Positions 22,766 through 33,706 of a stretch of 64,000 nucleotides of DNA are shown in pieces. Positions within the stretch are counted from its first letter, which is position 1, and every line of letters starts with the position of its first letter. Made by a program: the position numbers and the translations under genes. The stretch is from Jaminaea rosea (Eukaryota; Basidiomycota; Exobasidiomycetes; Microstromatales), in the NCBI RefSeq assembly GCF_003144245.1, contig NW_020289976.1, forward strand, positions 1,240,001-1,304,000, given 5' to 3'. The notes under the pieces are model-generated. The model saw nothing but the letters and a program-made list of their open reading frames with translations. It ran no database searches and had not been told where the DNA came from.

Positions 22766-23378
22766 GGGAGGGGGGAAGGGGAAAGAAAGCGACGGCAAGG
22801 AGTCCGGCTTATCACTCTTTTTAGTCAATTCTTCATTGTCAGATCGTGTCAAATTCAATACCACACACTCTTTCCAATCACTGGCCGCCATCGATCAGCG
22901 ATCACATTGCCTTCGCTGCCCGGCCCGACCTGATTCTGCACGCTCGTCGTCCTAGCGTCTGGCGTCTGCGCTCGCGCTGGTGCTTGCTTTTTGCTCTTCT
23001 GCTCGCACTCCGTCTTGGCCTGGGTGTTGGACAGAGCGGGACCGTACGTCATGCGTCGTCGCCTCATCGGTGGGCGTGGGCGCCAAATGCGAGGTTCCCA
23101 CTGCCTCGCAGCAGAAAGGAGAAGCACACTACGAGCGAAGGCAGGTCACCTCTTGATCAGAGAGGGCGGGGCAGGAAGGAGCGAGGGCCCAAGCTGCATG
23201 AACGGCGCTTGCTTTGTATGCCAGCATGAGGGAGCTCTATTTCCACTCTGTATAAAAGAGGACGAAAGCCAGCGAGATAAAGGGAAAGTCTTCACTACCA
23301 TTGCGTATCATCTTTGAGCTCCTACACGTCTTCTGCACTCTCCCCCTTCGGTCAATCTTCATTTTCACACTCTCAAGC
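22766..23378. other. Intergenic, GMC oxidoreductase promoter region
   Basis: No gene is supported in this 613-bp stretch. It holds the 3' flank of the upstream gene and, at its right end, a TATA box and a pyrimidine-rich leader for the GMC oxidoreductase gene. Confidence 0.5.
23251..23258 (+). promoter_or_regulatory. TATA box of the GMC oxidoreductase gene
   Basis: The sequence TATAAAAG matches the TATA consensus exactly and lies 128 bp upstream of the start codon, with a pyrimidine-rich stretch between. This suggests a regulated, strongly inducible promoter. Confidence 0.7.
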
Positions 23379-25396
23379 ATGTCAGCTACCTCGAGCGATA
23401 CCGGCGTCAAGCCTGCTGACTTCAAGGAATTCGATGTGTGAGATTTGACGTCAGCTGCGAGGTCGCGAGCTTGTCCGCGAAGCTCACCAACCTACCTTTG
23501 TTGTGGTTTAGCGTCGTCATTGGAGGAGGCACAGCTGGTTTGACTGTCGCTGGCCGTCTTGCAACGTCCTCGAAGCTCAACGTCGGTGTTCTCGAAGCTG
23601 GTCAATGGTGAGTGTCGACTGCTGATTTGATCGCTTTGTCGCGAGCAAGATGCGAGACGTGCTCCGCAATCTGAGACAGCAATGACATCTGACACCTGAC
23701 ACTGTGTTTGTTGATCTTTCCATGTCTCAGGCGACCTGACGACCCGAAGATTGCCTACCCGGCCTACATCGGTCAGTCGCTGATGGACCCCAACTACGAC
23801 TGGTGCTACCAGACGAAAGAGCAGGAGCATGCCAATGGCCGCAAATGGATCCATCCACGGGGCAAGGTTATGGGTGGGTCGAGCGCCCTGAACTTCCTAG
23901 TCTGGCAGCGTGGCCACGAAAAAGAGTTCGACGCCTTGGACAAGGAGCTGGGATGCCCAGGATGGAGCTGGAAGGATATGCTTCCCTTCTTCCGAAAGTC
24001 GGCCACCATGCTGCCGCCTTCATCGGAACTGCAGAAGGCCAATCTGGCCGGTATCGACGAGACGGCTCATGGGAGTGATGGTCCTGTGCACGTTTCGTAC
24101 AGCAGCTGGTACCACACCTGCCAAAAGCACTTCATGGACAGCCTCGAGAGCATTGGTCTGACCAAGAATGTCGATGGGCTGAGGGGCTCCAACTCGGGCC
24201 TGTGGGCCAGCCCGGCTACTGTGGACCAAAGAACGTGGACACGCTCGTCGAGCGCAGCCGCCCACTACACGCCCAACAAGGACCTGCCGAACCTCAAGGT
24301 CCTCTGCGGCGCTCACGTCACGCAGGTCGTGCTGGAAAATGGCCGAGCTACCGGCGTCAAGTACGTCCATGACGGGCATTCGTACGAGGTCAAGGCCCGT
24401 CGCGAGGTTGTCCTGTCTGGCGGCTCGATCAACTCGCCAGCCATCCTCGAGCACTCCGGCATCGGCTCGCCGGCTGTCCTCAAGAAGGTGTCTGTCGACG
24501 TCAAAGTGCCCCTGGAGGGAGTCGGCGCCAACCTGGTCGAGCACTGCTACACTGCTTCGGCCTACGAGCTCAACGAAGACTCTGGGGTCGAGACCTGGGA
24601 TCAGCTGCGCGAAGCGGACTTTGCTGCCAATGCTCTTAAGCAGTATCAGAGCCAGGATGTAGACCGAGGCATCATCGCCTCTGCCTTTAGCGGCTTTGCA
24701 TACCTTCCCCTGCAGCAGTACATGAGCAAGAGTGAGGTCGACGAAGTCAAGTCTGGCGTACAGAAGCTCCTCGCCTCAGACTACTACGTCAACGAGGTGG
24801 AGAAGGAGGGAACCAAAGTCTACCTGCAGCAGCTCGACGACCTGGACGTCCCAGCAATGGAGCTCGTCTTTGCACCAGGCTGGTTCCACGGCGCTGCTCC
24901 ACCCAAGCCGAACTCGCGCTACTTCACTATCTTGGCAGCTCTTCAACACCCCTTCTCTCGTGGTACGGTTCACATCACGTCCAATGACCCCCTCGCACCT
25001 CCGGAGCTCGACCCACGTTACTTCAGTGCCAAGGCCGATCTAGACGTGCTGGCCAAGGCCGTTAAGTGGGTTGACCAGGTAGTTGACACTCCTGCATTCA
25101 AGAAGATCACCAAGGGGCGTCAACAGCCTGCACCGGAGAAGACAAGCGATGCAGATGTGGAGAACTGGGTCAAGGACACGACTTCGACCACGTACCACCC
25201 GGTCGGGACGTGCTCGATGGGCGCAAAGGAGAAGGGAGGCGTTGTGGACGAGAAATTGCGCGTGCATGGCGTGCAGGGTTTGAGGGTCGTCGATGCGTCG
25301 GTTCTGCCTATTGTGCCTTCGAGCCACATCCAGAGCGTCGTGTACGGGATTGCGGAGAAGGCTGCGAGCATGATCCTCGAGGACCTGGCTGCGTGA
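23379..25396 (+). CDS. GMC-family FAD-dependent oxidoreductase
   Basis: Three exons (23379-23437, 23512-23607, 23731-25396) encode 606 residues of the glucose-methanol-choline oxidoreductase family, which oxidise alcohols with FAD. The FAD-binding motif VVIGGGTAGLTVAGRL follows the first splice, and its acidic end is VLEAG. Both family signatures are present: GKVMGGSSALNFLVW and GGSINSPAILEHSGIG. The two active-site histidines appear at H541 (TYHPVGTCSMG) and H584 (SSHIQSVVYG). The protein has no signal peptide and no clear peroxisomal ending (it ends EDLAA), so it is probably cytosolic, unlike the secreted aryl-alcohol oxidases. The substrate cannot be read from sequence; choline, aryl alcohol or other primary alcohols are possible. 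A clean TATA box lies upstream. Confidence 0.93.
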
Positions 25397-25818
25397 GGGG
25401 CGCCGGCATCGGCGGGCTGCGTGAGCCCGGTGTTGGACCCGGCGTACTTGTCATAGAGACGATGTAGATGCGATGGGCGTGAACATATGGAATCAGCAGC
25501 ATGAAATTGCCTCGTGACCACGTGTCTGAGATGACCATCTTGATAGATTGATGGCGATGCGCGATTAGATTGGTCCCCAGGTCCCGAGGGCTTGTCAGAT
25601 GGAGCGGATCAGGGCACGACGCTTGCCGCCGGTCGGAGAAGCGCTCTTTTTGGAGCGTGCAGCTCAGCGCTCAGCTTAGCTTCTTCCTTTTCTTCCCCGT
25701 AATTGCAAAGCATCTTACAGCATATAAGAGCAAGTCACATCGGACAATCGAAGGCGCTTTCCCTCCAAAACCTCCGAGCAATTCATCCTTAGGACACAGG
25801 CAGTCAGGCAAGGGCAAG
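25397..25818. other. Intergenic, promoter of the Apd1-like gene
   Basis: No gene is seen in this 422-bp stretch. It contains a TATA-like element, listed separately, and the 3' flank of the GMC gene. Confidence 0.5.
25723..25729 (+). promoter_or_regulatory. TATA-like element of the Apd1-like gene
   Basis: TATAAGA within an A-rich context lies 96 bp upstream of the start codon, a usual distance for a fungal TATA element. Confidence 0.5.
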
Positions 25819-27433
25819 ATGTTCTCAGCGATCAAGTCGCGTCTAGCGGGCAACGGCGAGGCTAAGGAGCCAGCCAAGGAGGCTGTCGAAGCGCAGGCTG
25901 GTCAGGCGGATGACTCAGAAGCGCAGCCCGTTGGGGGCGGAGCAGTGGAATTGAAGGCCTTGGATCCTGCAGCAGAGCAGCAGCTCACAGCAGCAGGCGT
26001 AGATCTGATAAGCTGCTCAGCCTGGTGAGTAACATCGCCGGTCATAGCCATGAGTCCTCACTGTCCCCTGGTCACTGATTGCGTCCATCTCTCACCTCCT
26101 CAGTCCCTCTATCTGTGACCCTCTTGATACGTCCTTAGATCCCAACACCATCCACCCAGACAAGACTCTCCGCGCGTGGTCCAAGCAGACGATCGACATG
26201 GACTCGCCCATGCTGGCTTCCACCACGCCTTTCTATCGACATGCATTGATCAGCACGGGCAAGAAAGACTGGGTGCACGATGTGGCCACAGTAGACGGAA
26301 GTCTGGCGCAGTGGTTCCAAGAGTGGGCGGGCGAGATCGAGGAGGAGAAGAAGAAGGGAAAGGAGACACTTCAGCAGGATGCTTCCATGGCGAGGCACCG
26401 GCAGCCGATACTGCCTGAAGGTGTCTGGCAATCCACTCTCCCGCCGTCCTCAGCAATGTCATCGTCGTCATCAAAGCCCATCATGTCGTGTCAGGCCCGA
26501 ACAGCGCAAGACCACCTTCGCCCTCTCCCCGGCGGACCCAGTCGCGTCCTCATAAGCAACGCCTCACACATCTCCTCCTCTCGGCATCATCACGGCCAGA
26601 ATGTCATGCTCTTCCCCGACTGGGTGATGCTCTCTGATGTCTGCGATGGACAGCCAGGGGAGAAAGTCGCGACTGCTGTCGCTGAGGACAAGGAGAGAAC
26701 GAGGGAGCTCTACCGCGAGCACATTGCTGCTGCACCCTCATCGTCATCATCAAAGGAAGAGCGGCCGCGCTCCAGGCCACGACGCACCGTTCTCCCCTAC
26801 CGAGCGGTCGTGGTTCTCTGCAGCCACAACAAGCGCGACGCCCGCTGCGGAATCGCTGCGCCTATGCTCGCAGAAGTGCTCAAGCGCCATGCAGAGGCGG
26901 CTGGTTGGGAGGTCGACGAGCGAGCGGATCATGTCGATCACCACCACGACGGCGAGGCAGACGAGGAGGGTTCGTGCGAGTTTCATGACTTGCTACGCGT
27001 GCCCGCCGGTAGAGGATGGGGGCATGTGCACGAGACAAGCACGGCAGACGACAGCAACAAGGCACCTTCTCCAGAAGAGCAGATCCTCAATTGGCGCAAA
27101 GAGCTCTGCGACCCGTCCTCTTCGTACGCCCCTTCCCCCAGCCTCGGCATCTTTTACTGCTCCCATATCGGCAAGCACGCTTGGGCAGGGAATGTAATTG
27201 TCTACTTCCCCTCTGGCTCTGGAGTCTGGTACGGCCGAGTGGATCCGAAAGAGGGTGCAGGGAGAGTATTTCAGGAGACGATTTTGAAAGGGAAAGTAAT
27301 TGGAGAGTTGCTGAGGGCGGGAATCAATCTTTACCGGGGCGAGGGAGCCGATGAGCTGGAGGACGTTGTATCGGGGACGAAAGAGCAGCTTGTCGGTGGC
27401 AAAGGCCGGACGAAGAGTCTACTGGCCTGGTAA
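25819..27433 (+). CDS. APD1: Apd1/sucrase-ferredoxin-like [2Fe-2S] protein
   Basis: Exons 25819-26024 and 26104-27433 encode 511 residues of the Suc_Fer-like family, which has a thioredoxin-like ferredoxin domain. Yeast Apd1 binds a [2Fe-2S] cluster with two Cys and two His. The same pattern is present here: C308-x8-C317 (in LCSHNKRDARCG) and H423-x3-H427 (in CSHIGKHAWAGN), followed by GVWYGRV. The N-terminal domain carries SCSACPSICDPLD, formed across the splice, and the conserved HPDKTL and HALISTGKKDW blocks. A Ser-rich insert separates the two halves. In yeast the protein is linked to actin patch organisation and to tolerance of redox-active compounds; the same role here is an inference. 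The gene is longer than yeast APD1 (316 residues) owing to inserts. It converges on UTP5 with 110 bp between stops. Confidence 0.88.
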
Positions 27434-27543
27434 GAGACGAGACGAATTTCGCTAGAAGAGATGCCAATGAACCAAGTCGTTTTGCAATATGCTCAATTAG
27501 GTCTACTTGTGCTCGTACAGAGGATGCAGCGTGGTGACACCTC

Positions 27544-30276
27544 TCAATCGCTCTCCTCGTCGCTCTCTTCCTCACCATCGCTTTCTTCTGCCATGTCATC
27601 GATGAGCCCCCCTCCTCCTTCCTCATCATCATCGTCGTCTTCCTCATCTTCCTCTTCGTCATCGTCCTCCAACTCGCTCTCGTCCTCCTCGTCCTCATCT
27701 TCCTCATCGTCTTCCTCATCGTCATCGTCATCCATCTCCTCATCCTCCTCACCCGACTCATCTGACGTAGCTGCGCCGGAGAGAGCGCTCGTGTCCGCTT
27801 TGCTGGCGGCAGCCTTGGCAGCCCTGCGTCTCGCAGCTGGACGGATGACCTCCTCTTCTGAGTCGTCGTCATCGTCCTCAGCGCCAGCACCGGCGCCGTT
27901 GATGTGAGAGTCGAGGCCAATCTCGTCGATGTCGCCTTCCTCGTCCGCTGCAGCTACTTCGTCATCTTCGTCGTCATCGTCGTCGTCATCGTCGTCCGAG
28001 TCTGACTCGTCGTCGTCTTCGTCTTCATCCTCGTCGACGGACATGCCGTCCTCCTCATCTTCATCCTCATCATCATCCTCCTTCCACACCGTGCCCCCAG
28101 CCTTGCCCTTTGGTGCAGTCGCAGCCTTGTCCTTCTTAGTCGAGACGCCCTGCAGACCCCTCCCTTGCGCGTCATACTGACCTCTCATCTCAACCTGCGC
28201 CAGCACCAGCTCCAGCCTACCCTGAAGAGCGACGAGCCTCTGATGAGAGGCAAGACGATGTGTCAAGCTCCCATGCAGTGCAGCCAGCCTGCTCGTCAGT
28301 CCCGGAAGGCTCATCAGATAGCCCGCATGCAAGCGCAGAGTCCACTTGACCCACTCCACCAACCCGCGGGCGCGATTGCTCCCCACCGTCCCTCTCGATG
28401 CGGCAGAGGATCCGTGCGCCCCACCACGACTGTGGAGTCGTTCGACGCAGGCTTCGAGAAGCTTGACCGCGTTCGGCCCGGAGAGACGGATGACTGTTGA
28501 CTTGATGAGCTGCGGGTTGGCAGAGCGCAGCAGCGAGGAGATAAGGGCGCTGTCCGAGGAGTGGAGGGCTTGAGAGAGGGAGGTGGAGAGGGAGAGGGAG
28601 GTGGTAGGCGCTGAGCCCGCGCCATTGCGGGGAGAGTCTTCGTCGTCATCGTCCTCCGAGTCGGACGAAGACGCTTCTGCGTCATCGTCGCCTGCAGTTC
28701 CGTTGAGCTTGGCTGCGCTTCGCCCGCCCTTCTTCATCATGCGCATACCACGCAGCCTGTCCTCAAGGGTCTGTTCATCCTCCAGTCCACCAGCTTCCTG
28801 GTCGAGCGCGCCTTCATCACCCACCGGTCCGTCCGCAGAAGCATCAACGACCTTGCCGTCTTCACCAACGAAGCCACCCGCGGCAGTAGTAGCCCCGCTT
28901 TGTTTGCCCTTTGCTGTAGTCGGGTTTGCATAGCGCTGCAGACCGGCATTGCCCTGCGCAAGAGCTTCCTCGTCATGGCCTGAAGCAAGGACGTTGCCAC
29001 TCGCGCCGCCAGCTTTGGAAGAGAGGGGCGCGAGGGACTTGACTAGGGCGTTGGTGGCCACGTCCCGGATGGAAAGGGAGGGGACCTCAAGCTTGAGGCC
29101 CTTGATCAGGCGAGCGAGTTGCAAGCGGTCGGAGGAGAAGCAGCAATCGACGCTGTATGATGCTGTGGTGCTTGCGGCGGGCTGGAGGAGCTGCGTGCTG
29201 GACGGAGCTTTGCTGCTTCCCGCTGCGCTACTAGAGAGGATCTTAGTCACGTCGTACAACCCCACGAATCCCTGCGAGGCTACGACGGCCAGTGCGGTCA
29301 CGTTGTCCTCCGCCGAGGTAGATGAGGCAAGGCGTAGTACGTCCTGACCCTGTTCGAGCTCAATAGTTGCCAAAGCAGCCTTTGTCCCCACTTTCCACAC
29401 GTACAGCACAGGGTCCTCGCTTGCTGCCGAGACAAAATGCGAGTCATTGAGCCAATGGAGGTGGGTGAGCGGGGTGGCATGTGATGAGTAGGTTGCTGTC
29501 GCCTTGCCATCGTCGCCCGAAGAAAGCTGAGAGATTGAGTGATGAGCAACGAGGGTGTTGGATGATGAAGGGGAGATGGACACGAGAGTGTTCGCGGTAG
29601 ATGACGATGAGGAGGAAGGGGCCACGCGCTTCGCCGGCGCTACGGGGGCATCTACGTCCGCCGACGGGCTGGCAGAGATGGCTGCGAGGTCCCATTGCCT
29701 GAGTATACCGTCTGTCGCAATAGCATACAGTGTCGTTGAGGTGTTGGGCCAAGAAAGAGAGGTGATGGCGTTGCCAACCGCGCTCGTGGCCCCGCTGACC
29801 GAATCTGCGAGGACTCGGATGACCTTTGCTTGCGCAACATCGAAGAGGCGGATCTGTCCTGACTGGAAGCCGAGAGCTATGATGGGCCTGAAGGGCAAAG
29901 ATGAAGAGGAAGATGCTTCGGCGTCGGTAGCATCGGTAGATTTCCTCGACTTCTTGTGCTTCTTTGATTGAGGCGTGCTGCGAGCGTCTGCTGGCGGCAA
30001 TGAGGTCCATGCAATGGCACTGCATGGTGCGTTTGCTGCATTGGGGATGACATAGTGGACCAGTAGCCTCGATGCAGACGATGAAGGTGACGTTTCGTAG
30101 ACGGACAGCCTCTGTCGATCCAGCGTGTTGGAGAGGATGGCCAGATGATTAGATCGAGGCGAGAAGGCCGTCTTGGGTGGGATGGCAGGTGTTGACGACC
30201 CAGGCTGAGAGGTGGCCTGAGGCCTCGACTTGGAAGCTGCTTTAGCCTGCGCTCTGGACTGTGTCTTCTTTGCCAT
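27544..30276 (-). CDS. UTP5: SSU processome subunit Utp5 (WDR43-like)
   Basis: A single exon encodes 910 residues. Utp5 belongs to the t-UTP/UtpA complex, which starts 18S rRNA processing and supports rDNA transcription in the nucleolus. The N-terminal half has WD40-type repeats (for example GFQSGQIRLFDVAQAKVIRV, TDGILRQWDL and ASEDPVLYVWKVG). A Utp12-type C-terminal domain spans about residues 590-720 (SLSQALHSSDSALISSLL onward, with LVEWVKWTLRLHAGYL). The last 160 residues are an extremely acidic Asp/Glu tail, encoded by a GA-rich repetitive tract. I start at 30276 (MAKKTQSRAQAK, a typical basic nucleolar start); an in-frame ATG at 30426 would add 50 residues that look like leader. The gene is divergent from ARO2, 333 bp away. 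Confidence 0.9.
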   Translation of the reverse strand: MAKKTQSRAQAKAASKSRPQATSQPGSSTPAIPPKTAFSPRSNHLAILSNTLDRQRLSVYETSPSSSASRLLVHYVIPNAANAPCSAIAWTSLPPADARSTPQSKKHKKSRKSTDATDAEASSSSSLPFRPIIALGFQSGQIRLFDVAQAKVIRVLADSVSGATSAVGNAITSLSWPNTSTTLYAIATDGILRQWDLAAISASPSADVDAPVAPAKRVAPSSSSSSTANTLVSISPSSSNTLVAHHSISQLSSGDDGKATATYSSHATPLTHLHWLNDSHFVSAASEDPVLYVWKVGTKAALATIELEQGQDVLRLASSTSAEDNVTALAVVASQGFVGLYDVTKILSSSAAGSSKAPSSTQLLQPAASTTASYSVDCCFSSDRLQLARLIKGLKLEVPSLSIRDVATNALVKSLAPLSSKAGGASGNVLASGHDEEALAQGNAGLQRYANPTTAKGKQSGATTAAGGFVGEDGKVVDASADGPVGDEGALDQEAGGLEDEQTLEDRLRGMRMMKKGGRSAAKLNGTAGDDDAEASSSDSEDDDDEDSPRNGAGSAPTTSLSLSTSLSQALHSSDSALISSLLRSANPQLIKSTVIRLSGPNAVKLLEACVERLHSRGGAHGSSAASRGTVGSNRARGLVEWVKWTLRLHAGYLMSLPGLTSRLAALHGSLTHRLASHQRLVALQGRLELVLAQVEMRGQYDAQGRGLQGVSTKKDKAATAPKGKAGGTVWKEDDDEDEDEEDGMSVDEDEDEDDDESDSDDDDDDDDDEDDEVAAADEEGDIDEIGLDSHINGAGAGAEDDDDDSEEEVIRPAARRRAAKAAASKADTSALSGAATSDESGEEDEEMDDDDDEEDDEEDEDEEDESELEDDDEEEDEEDDDDDEEGGGGLIDDMAEESDGEEESDEESD
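27560..28080 (-). repeat. GA-rich microsatellite-like tract coding the acidic tail of Utp5
   Basis: On the coding strand, GAT/GAC/GAG/GAA codons occur in long runs broken by short ordinary segments, for example around 27611-27760 and 27959-28080. Such tracts are prone to length change by slippage. Confidence 0.75.
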
Positions 30277-30609
30277 TGCAATCGGCGGTGTGAAGAAGAG
30301 AAGAGGGTGATGTCGAGAAGGAGGTCGTGAGAGCGAGGCGTTGACTGCTTGCTTGACGGCGCCTTCGCAGCTTCCATCTTGGAAAATTACTCGAGGTCCT
30401 CCTCCTCCCGCTTCTCGCGTGGCCATTGCACTCGACAGTCGATGTCGATGCTGCCGAGGCCTTTTTCCTCGTCGGAAGAAGCAGTCAGTCGGTCAGCTTG
30501 GTCAGGGCGGGCGGGAGTGAGCAGCTTGTGACTCTCAATCAAGGGCCTCCATTCTAGAGATCCTAGCATCCTCCCTCCCTACAAACACCACGCTCTCACG
30601 CCCCTCACC

Positions 30610-31950
30610 ATGTCATCCTTTGGCTCTTCCTTCCGCGTCACTACCTATGGCGAGTCACACTGCTCCTCTGTAGGCTGCATAGTCGATGGTGTGCCTCCAG
30701 GAATGGCCCTCAAGCCAGAGGACATTCAGGTTCAGCTCACACGACGCAGGCCAGGCCAGTCAGACCTCACCACCCCTCGCGACGAGAAGGATCGGGTAGA
30801 GATTCAATCAGGCGTAGAGAATGGCGTCACCCTCGGTACGCCAATCGCGATGTTGGTGCGCAACCAGGACCAACGCCCGAAAGACTACACCGATGTGACA
30901 CTCGATGAGTACCCGCGCCCCTCGCACGCCGACTTTACCTACCTTGAAAAGTACGGCATCAAGGCCTCTTCTGGAGGTGGTCGCTCCTCCGCCCGTGAGA
31001 CCATCGGGCGTGTAGCGGCTGGAGCGCTGGCGGAGAAGTACCTCAAGGAGACGTACGGCGTTGAGATTGTTGCCTTCGTCAGCTCGGTAGGCAAGGTGCA
31101 CATCCCGCGCTTCCCCGGCGAGAAGCTCGCAGGTTCCTCAGATGCAAATGGGGCAGTTAAAGAGGCAGAAGCCAGCACATCGACCAGCGCTGTCCCCTCG
31201 TCTGCGGTCGACAACCAGATCGACACCTCGTCAATGAACGAGGACGAAGCCGAAGAGCCCCTCTCCGCCGAGTTCCGTCAGCTCCTTAGCACCGTCACCC
31301 GCGCACAAGTAGACAAGAACGAGATGCGCTGCCCTCACCCTGAAGCGATGGAGCGAATGAGACAACGCATCTTGCTCGCAAAGTCGAAGCACGATTCCAT
31401 TGGCGGGACGGTCACCTGCGTCATCCGCAACCTTCCCTCGGGTCTCGGGGAGCCTTGCTTCGACAAGTTCGAGGCTAAATTGGCACACGCTATGCTTTCC
31501 ATCCCGGCAACAAAGGCCTTTGAGATTGGCAGCGGGTTCCGTGGTACGGAGGTGCCCGGTAGCAAGCACAATGATGCGTTCGAGATCAAGCCTGACGGTA
31601 GGCTGGGAACGAAGACGAACTGGAGTGGAGGAGTACAAGGTGGCATCACCAACGGCGAGGACGTCTACTTCCGCTTGGGCTTCAAGAGCCCGGCAACGAT
31701 CAGCCAGGCACAGGCTACCGCTACGTACGGGGGCACTGCGGGTACGCTCGAGACGAGGGGGCGACACGACCCGTGTGTCACGCCGAGGGCGATTCCCATC
31801 GTAGAGGCGATGGCTGCGCTGGTCTGCATGGATATGTTGCTGCAGCAGAAGGGGAGGATGGGCATGGCGAGAATGCTCCCCACGGAAACGGTCGAGGCGT
31901 TGCCTACCAGCATGAAGGGGGGAAAGAAGCTGCCTAAGCAGGGCGAGTAG
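30610..31950 (+). CDS. ARO2: Chorismate synthase
   Basis: A single exon encodes 446 residues of chorismate synthase, which converts 5-enolpyruvylshikimate 3-phosphate to chorismate, the last shared step of aromatic amino acid synthesis. The start matches the family: [20 protein letters not shown], with GVPPG and RRRPGQS. The signature blocks [44 protein letters not shown] and [16 protein letters not shown] are all intact. A variable acidic/Ser-rich loop of about 45 residues (roughly 178-222) is inserted where other fungal enzymes have shorter loops. Fungal enzymes are often bifunctional with an NADPH:FMN reductase activity; that cannot be confirmed here. The gene starts 333 bp from divergent UTP5. 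Confidence 0.98.
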   Translation: MSSFGSSFRVTTYGESHCSSVGCIVDGVPPGMALKPEDIQVQLTRRRPGQSDLTTPRDEKDRVEIQSGVENGVTLGTPIAMLVRNQDQRPKDYTDVTLDEYPRPSHADFTYLEKYGIKASSGGGRSSARETIGRVAAGALAEKYLKETYGVEIVAFVSSVGKVHIPRFPGEKLAGSSDANGAVKEAEASTSTSAVPSSAVDNQIDTSSMNEDEAEEPLSAEFRQLLSTVTRAQVDKNEMRCPHPEAMERMRQRILLAKSKHDSIGGTVTCVIRNLPSGLGEPCFDKFEAKLAHAMLSIPATKAFEIGSGFRGTEVPGSKHNDAFEIKPDGRLGTKTNWSGGVQGGITNGEDVYFRLGFKSPATISQAQATATYGGTAGTLETRGRHDPCVTPRAIPIVEAMAALVCMDMLLQQKGRMGMARMLPTETVEALPTSMKGGKKLPKQGE

Positions 31951-32143
31951 GCGTGCGCGAAGTATCCAGTGACGACGACGATGACCAATAGATGCTACGT
32001 ATTTGAGATGAACCGAGGCGGCGTGCGCACATGATACTCTATGTCCTCGAATGCTCCTCTCCGACTCGATTGAAATGATCGTGACCCGACTCCTTCCCCT
32101 TTCGCACTTCGCGGCCTCGCTGCGCCTCTCTCTCTCTCCCCAC

Positions 32144-33706
32144 TTAGAAGCCCATCAAATTGTCCGTAAACAGCACAGCGATACTCTCACCATGGTGCGC
32201 CCTCCTGATACTCTCGGCAATGACCGGGCTCACATCCATGACCTCCAGTCTACCGCCAGTCTCCTCAACCTTCTCCCCGTTCGGGATCGTGTTGGTGACA
32301 ACGAGACGCTCCATCTCCAGCTTGCGTATAAGGTCCACCGCACGCCCAGAAAGGATACCGTGAGAGATGTGGGCGTACACTCGTGAGGCGCCGGCGTCAC
32401 GTAGAGTCTTGGCGGCCAGGGCCAGTGTACGACCCGTGTCTGCCATGTCGTCTACGAGGATGGCGGTACGACCTTGAACGTCGCCTACCAGAATTTCCCT
32501 GCAAAGTGAGAGGGGTGATGGCGTTGCTAGGTCAGTCACCCAAAATCCATCTCGCTCGGCACACTCCCGCACTCACATCTTATCCGCAACAGCCATAGCC
32601 GCTGCGCTCCCGCTCAGCTCAGTGCCATCATCCGCCTGTGCTCCACCCGCAGCTCCACTCGCCGGTCCACCCACACCACTGCCGCCCAAGAGTGAGTCTC
32701 CGCTCGCCTCACCGCTCACACGCGGATGGTTGCCATGACCCCCGCTGTACACCTGTCGTCCATCCTCATCGGTGATGAAGAAGTCGCCAGACTCGTTTGC
32801 TTGCACCCCGTTGCCAATGAGCGAGTAGAAGGGTTGGCGTCGCTGCGTCGGCGCTGAGCCTGATGGTGCTGTTGACGAGGAGGCGTGTGGGTCGAGGCTG
32901 AGTCGGGTGTGCAGCTGATCCGGCAAGTGCTGTGCGGCATGGCCGTTATGGGCATGCTCACCGCCCGCCGCTGGGGTCATGAGCCCGCTCTTGGTCAAGT
33001 CGTCTGCACTGCTCATCGCGGTAGCAGAGGTGAAGGGCATGCCCGCTTGTCGAGCCTCCTCCGCTTTCGCCTCCCTGATCCTTCTGTTTTGTGCTCGTTT
33101 CCTGTTGCGATTGATGAGCGCAAAGTCCACGCCCAACAGGTCTGCCAGAGCTGTGGCTCTCTTGGCACCACCAGCGTCCGGCGAGACAATGATGCAGTTC
33201 CTCCAGTCCTCTACCTTTGTCCTGATCCAGCGTGCGACGGAGGGCTCAGAGGAGAGATTGTCCACAGGGATGTCAAAGAATCCCTGGATTTGCGAGGCGT
33301 GTAGATCCATGGTGATGACATGGTCTGCCCCTGCTACGGTGATCATGTTCGCTACTAGCTTGGCTGTGATGGGCGCGCGAGACTTGTCCTTCTTGTCATG
33401 TCGCGAGTAGGGGAAGGCTGGAATTACAGCCGTGATGCGGCGGGCGCTGGCAGTCTTGCAGGCAGAAAGGATAATGCAGAGCTCAAGTAGGGCGTCATTG
33501 GGCTCTACGTGAGACGAGTAGCCCGTCTGAAGGACAAAAACGTCTTCGTCTCGCACAGAGGAGCCGATGCGGACGTCGATGGATTGGTCTGCGAACTTCT
33601 TGACGATGCAGGGGGTGAGCTCGATGCCTAGTCTTTGGGCGACGAGCTGGGCCAGCTCCGGGTGGGAGTTGCCCGTGAGAAGTTTGATGCTGTTGACGCC
33701 AGGCAT
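32144..33706 (-). CDS. PRS: Ribose-phosphate pyrophosphokinase (PRPP synthetase) with a long insert
   Basis: Exons 32577-33706 and 32144-32498 encode 494 residues. The enzyme makes PRPP from ribose 5-phosphate and ATP, feeding purine, pyrimidine, His and Trp synthesis. The N-terminus ([13 protein letters not shown]), the catalytic region ([20 protein letters not shown]), [18 protein letters not shown] and [11 protein letters not shown] are conserved. After NRNRKR (about residue 205) lies an insert of roughly 165 residues rich in Ser/Gly/Ala/His. The core then resumes with [18 protein letters not shown] and the PRPP-binding ADTGRTL. Yeast Prs1 and Prs5 also carry non-homologous inserts, so this is a Prs1/Prs5-like subunit; which one cannot be told. 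The intron falls close to the right edge of the insert. Confidence 0.95.

Noticed and set aside
25819-26197. Separate short gene in front of the Apd1-like coding region
   Set aside because: The GTGAGT/CAG intron at 26025-26103 joins it in frame and completes the family motif SCSACPSICDP, so it is exon 1.
23379-27433. GMC oxidoreductase and Apd1-like gene as the start of a secondary metabolite cluster
   Set aside because: No synthase, transporter or regulator gene is nearby; the neighbours are housekeeping genes.
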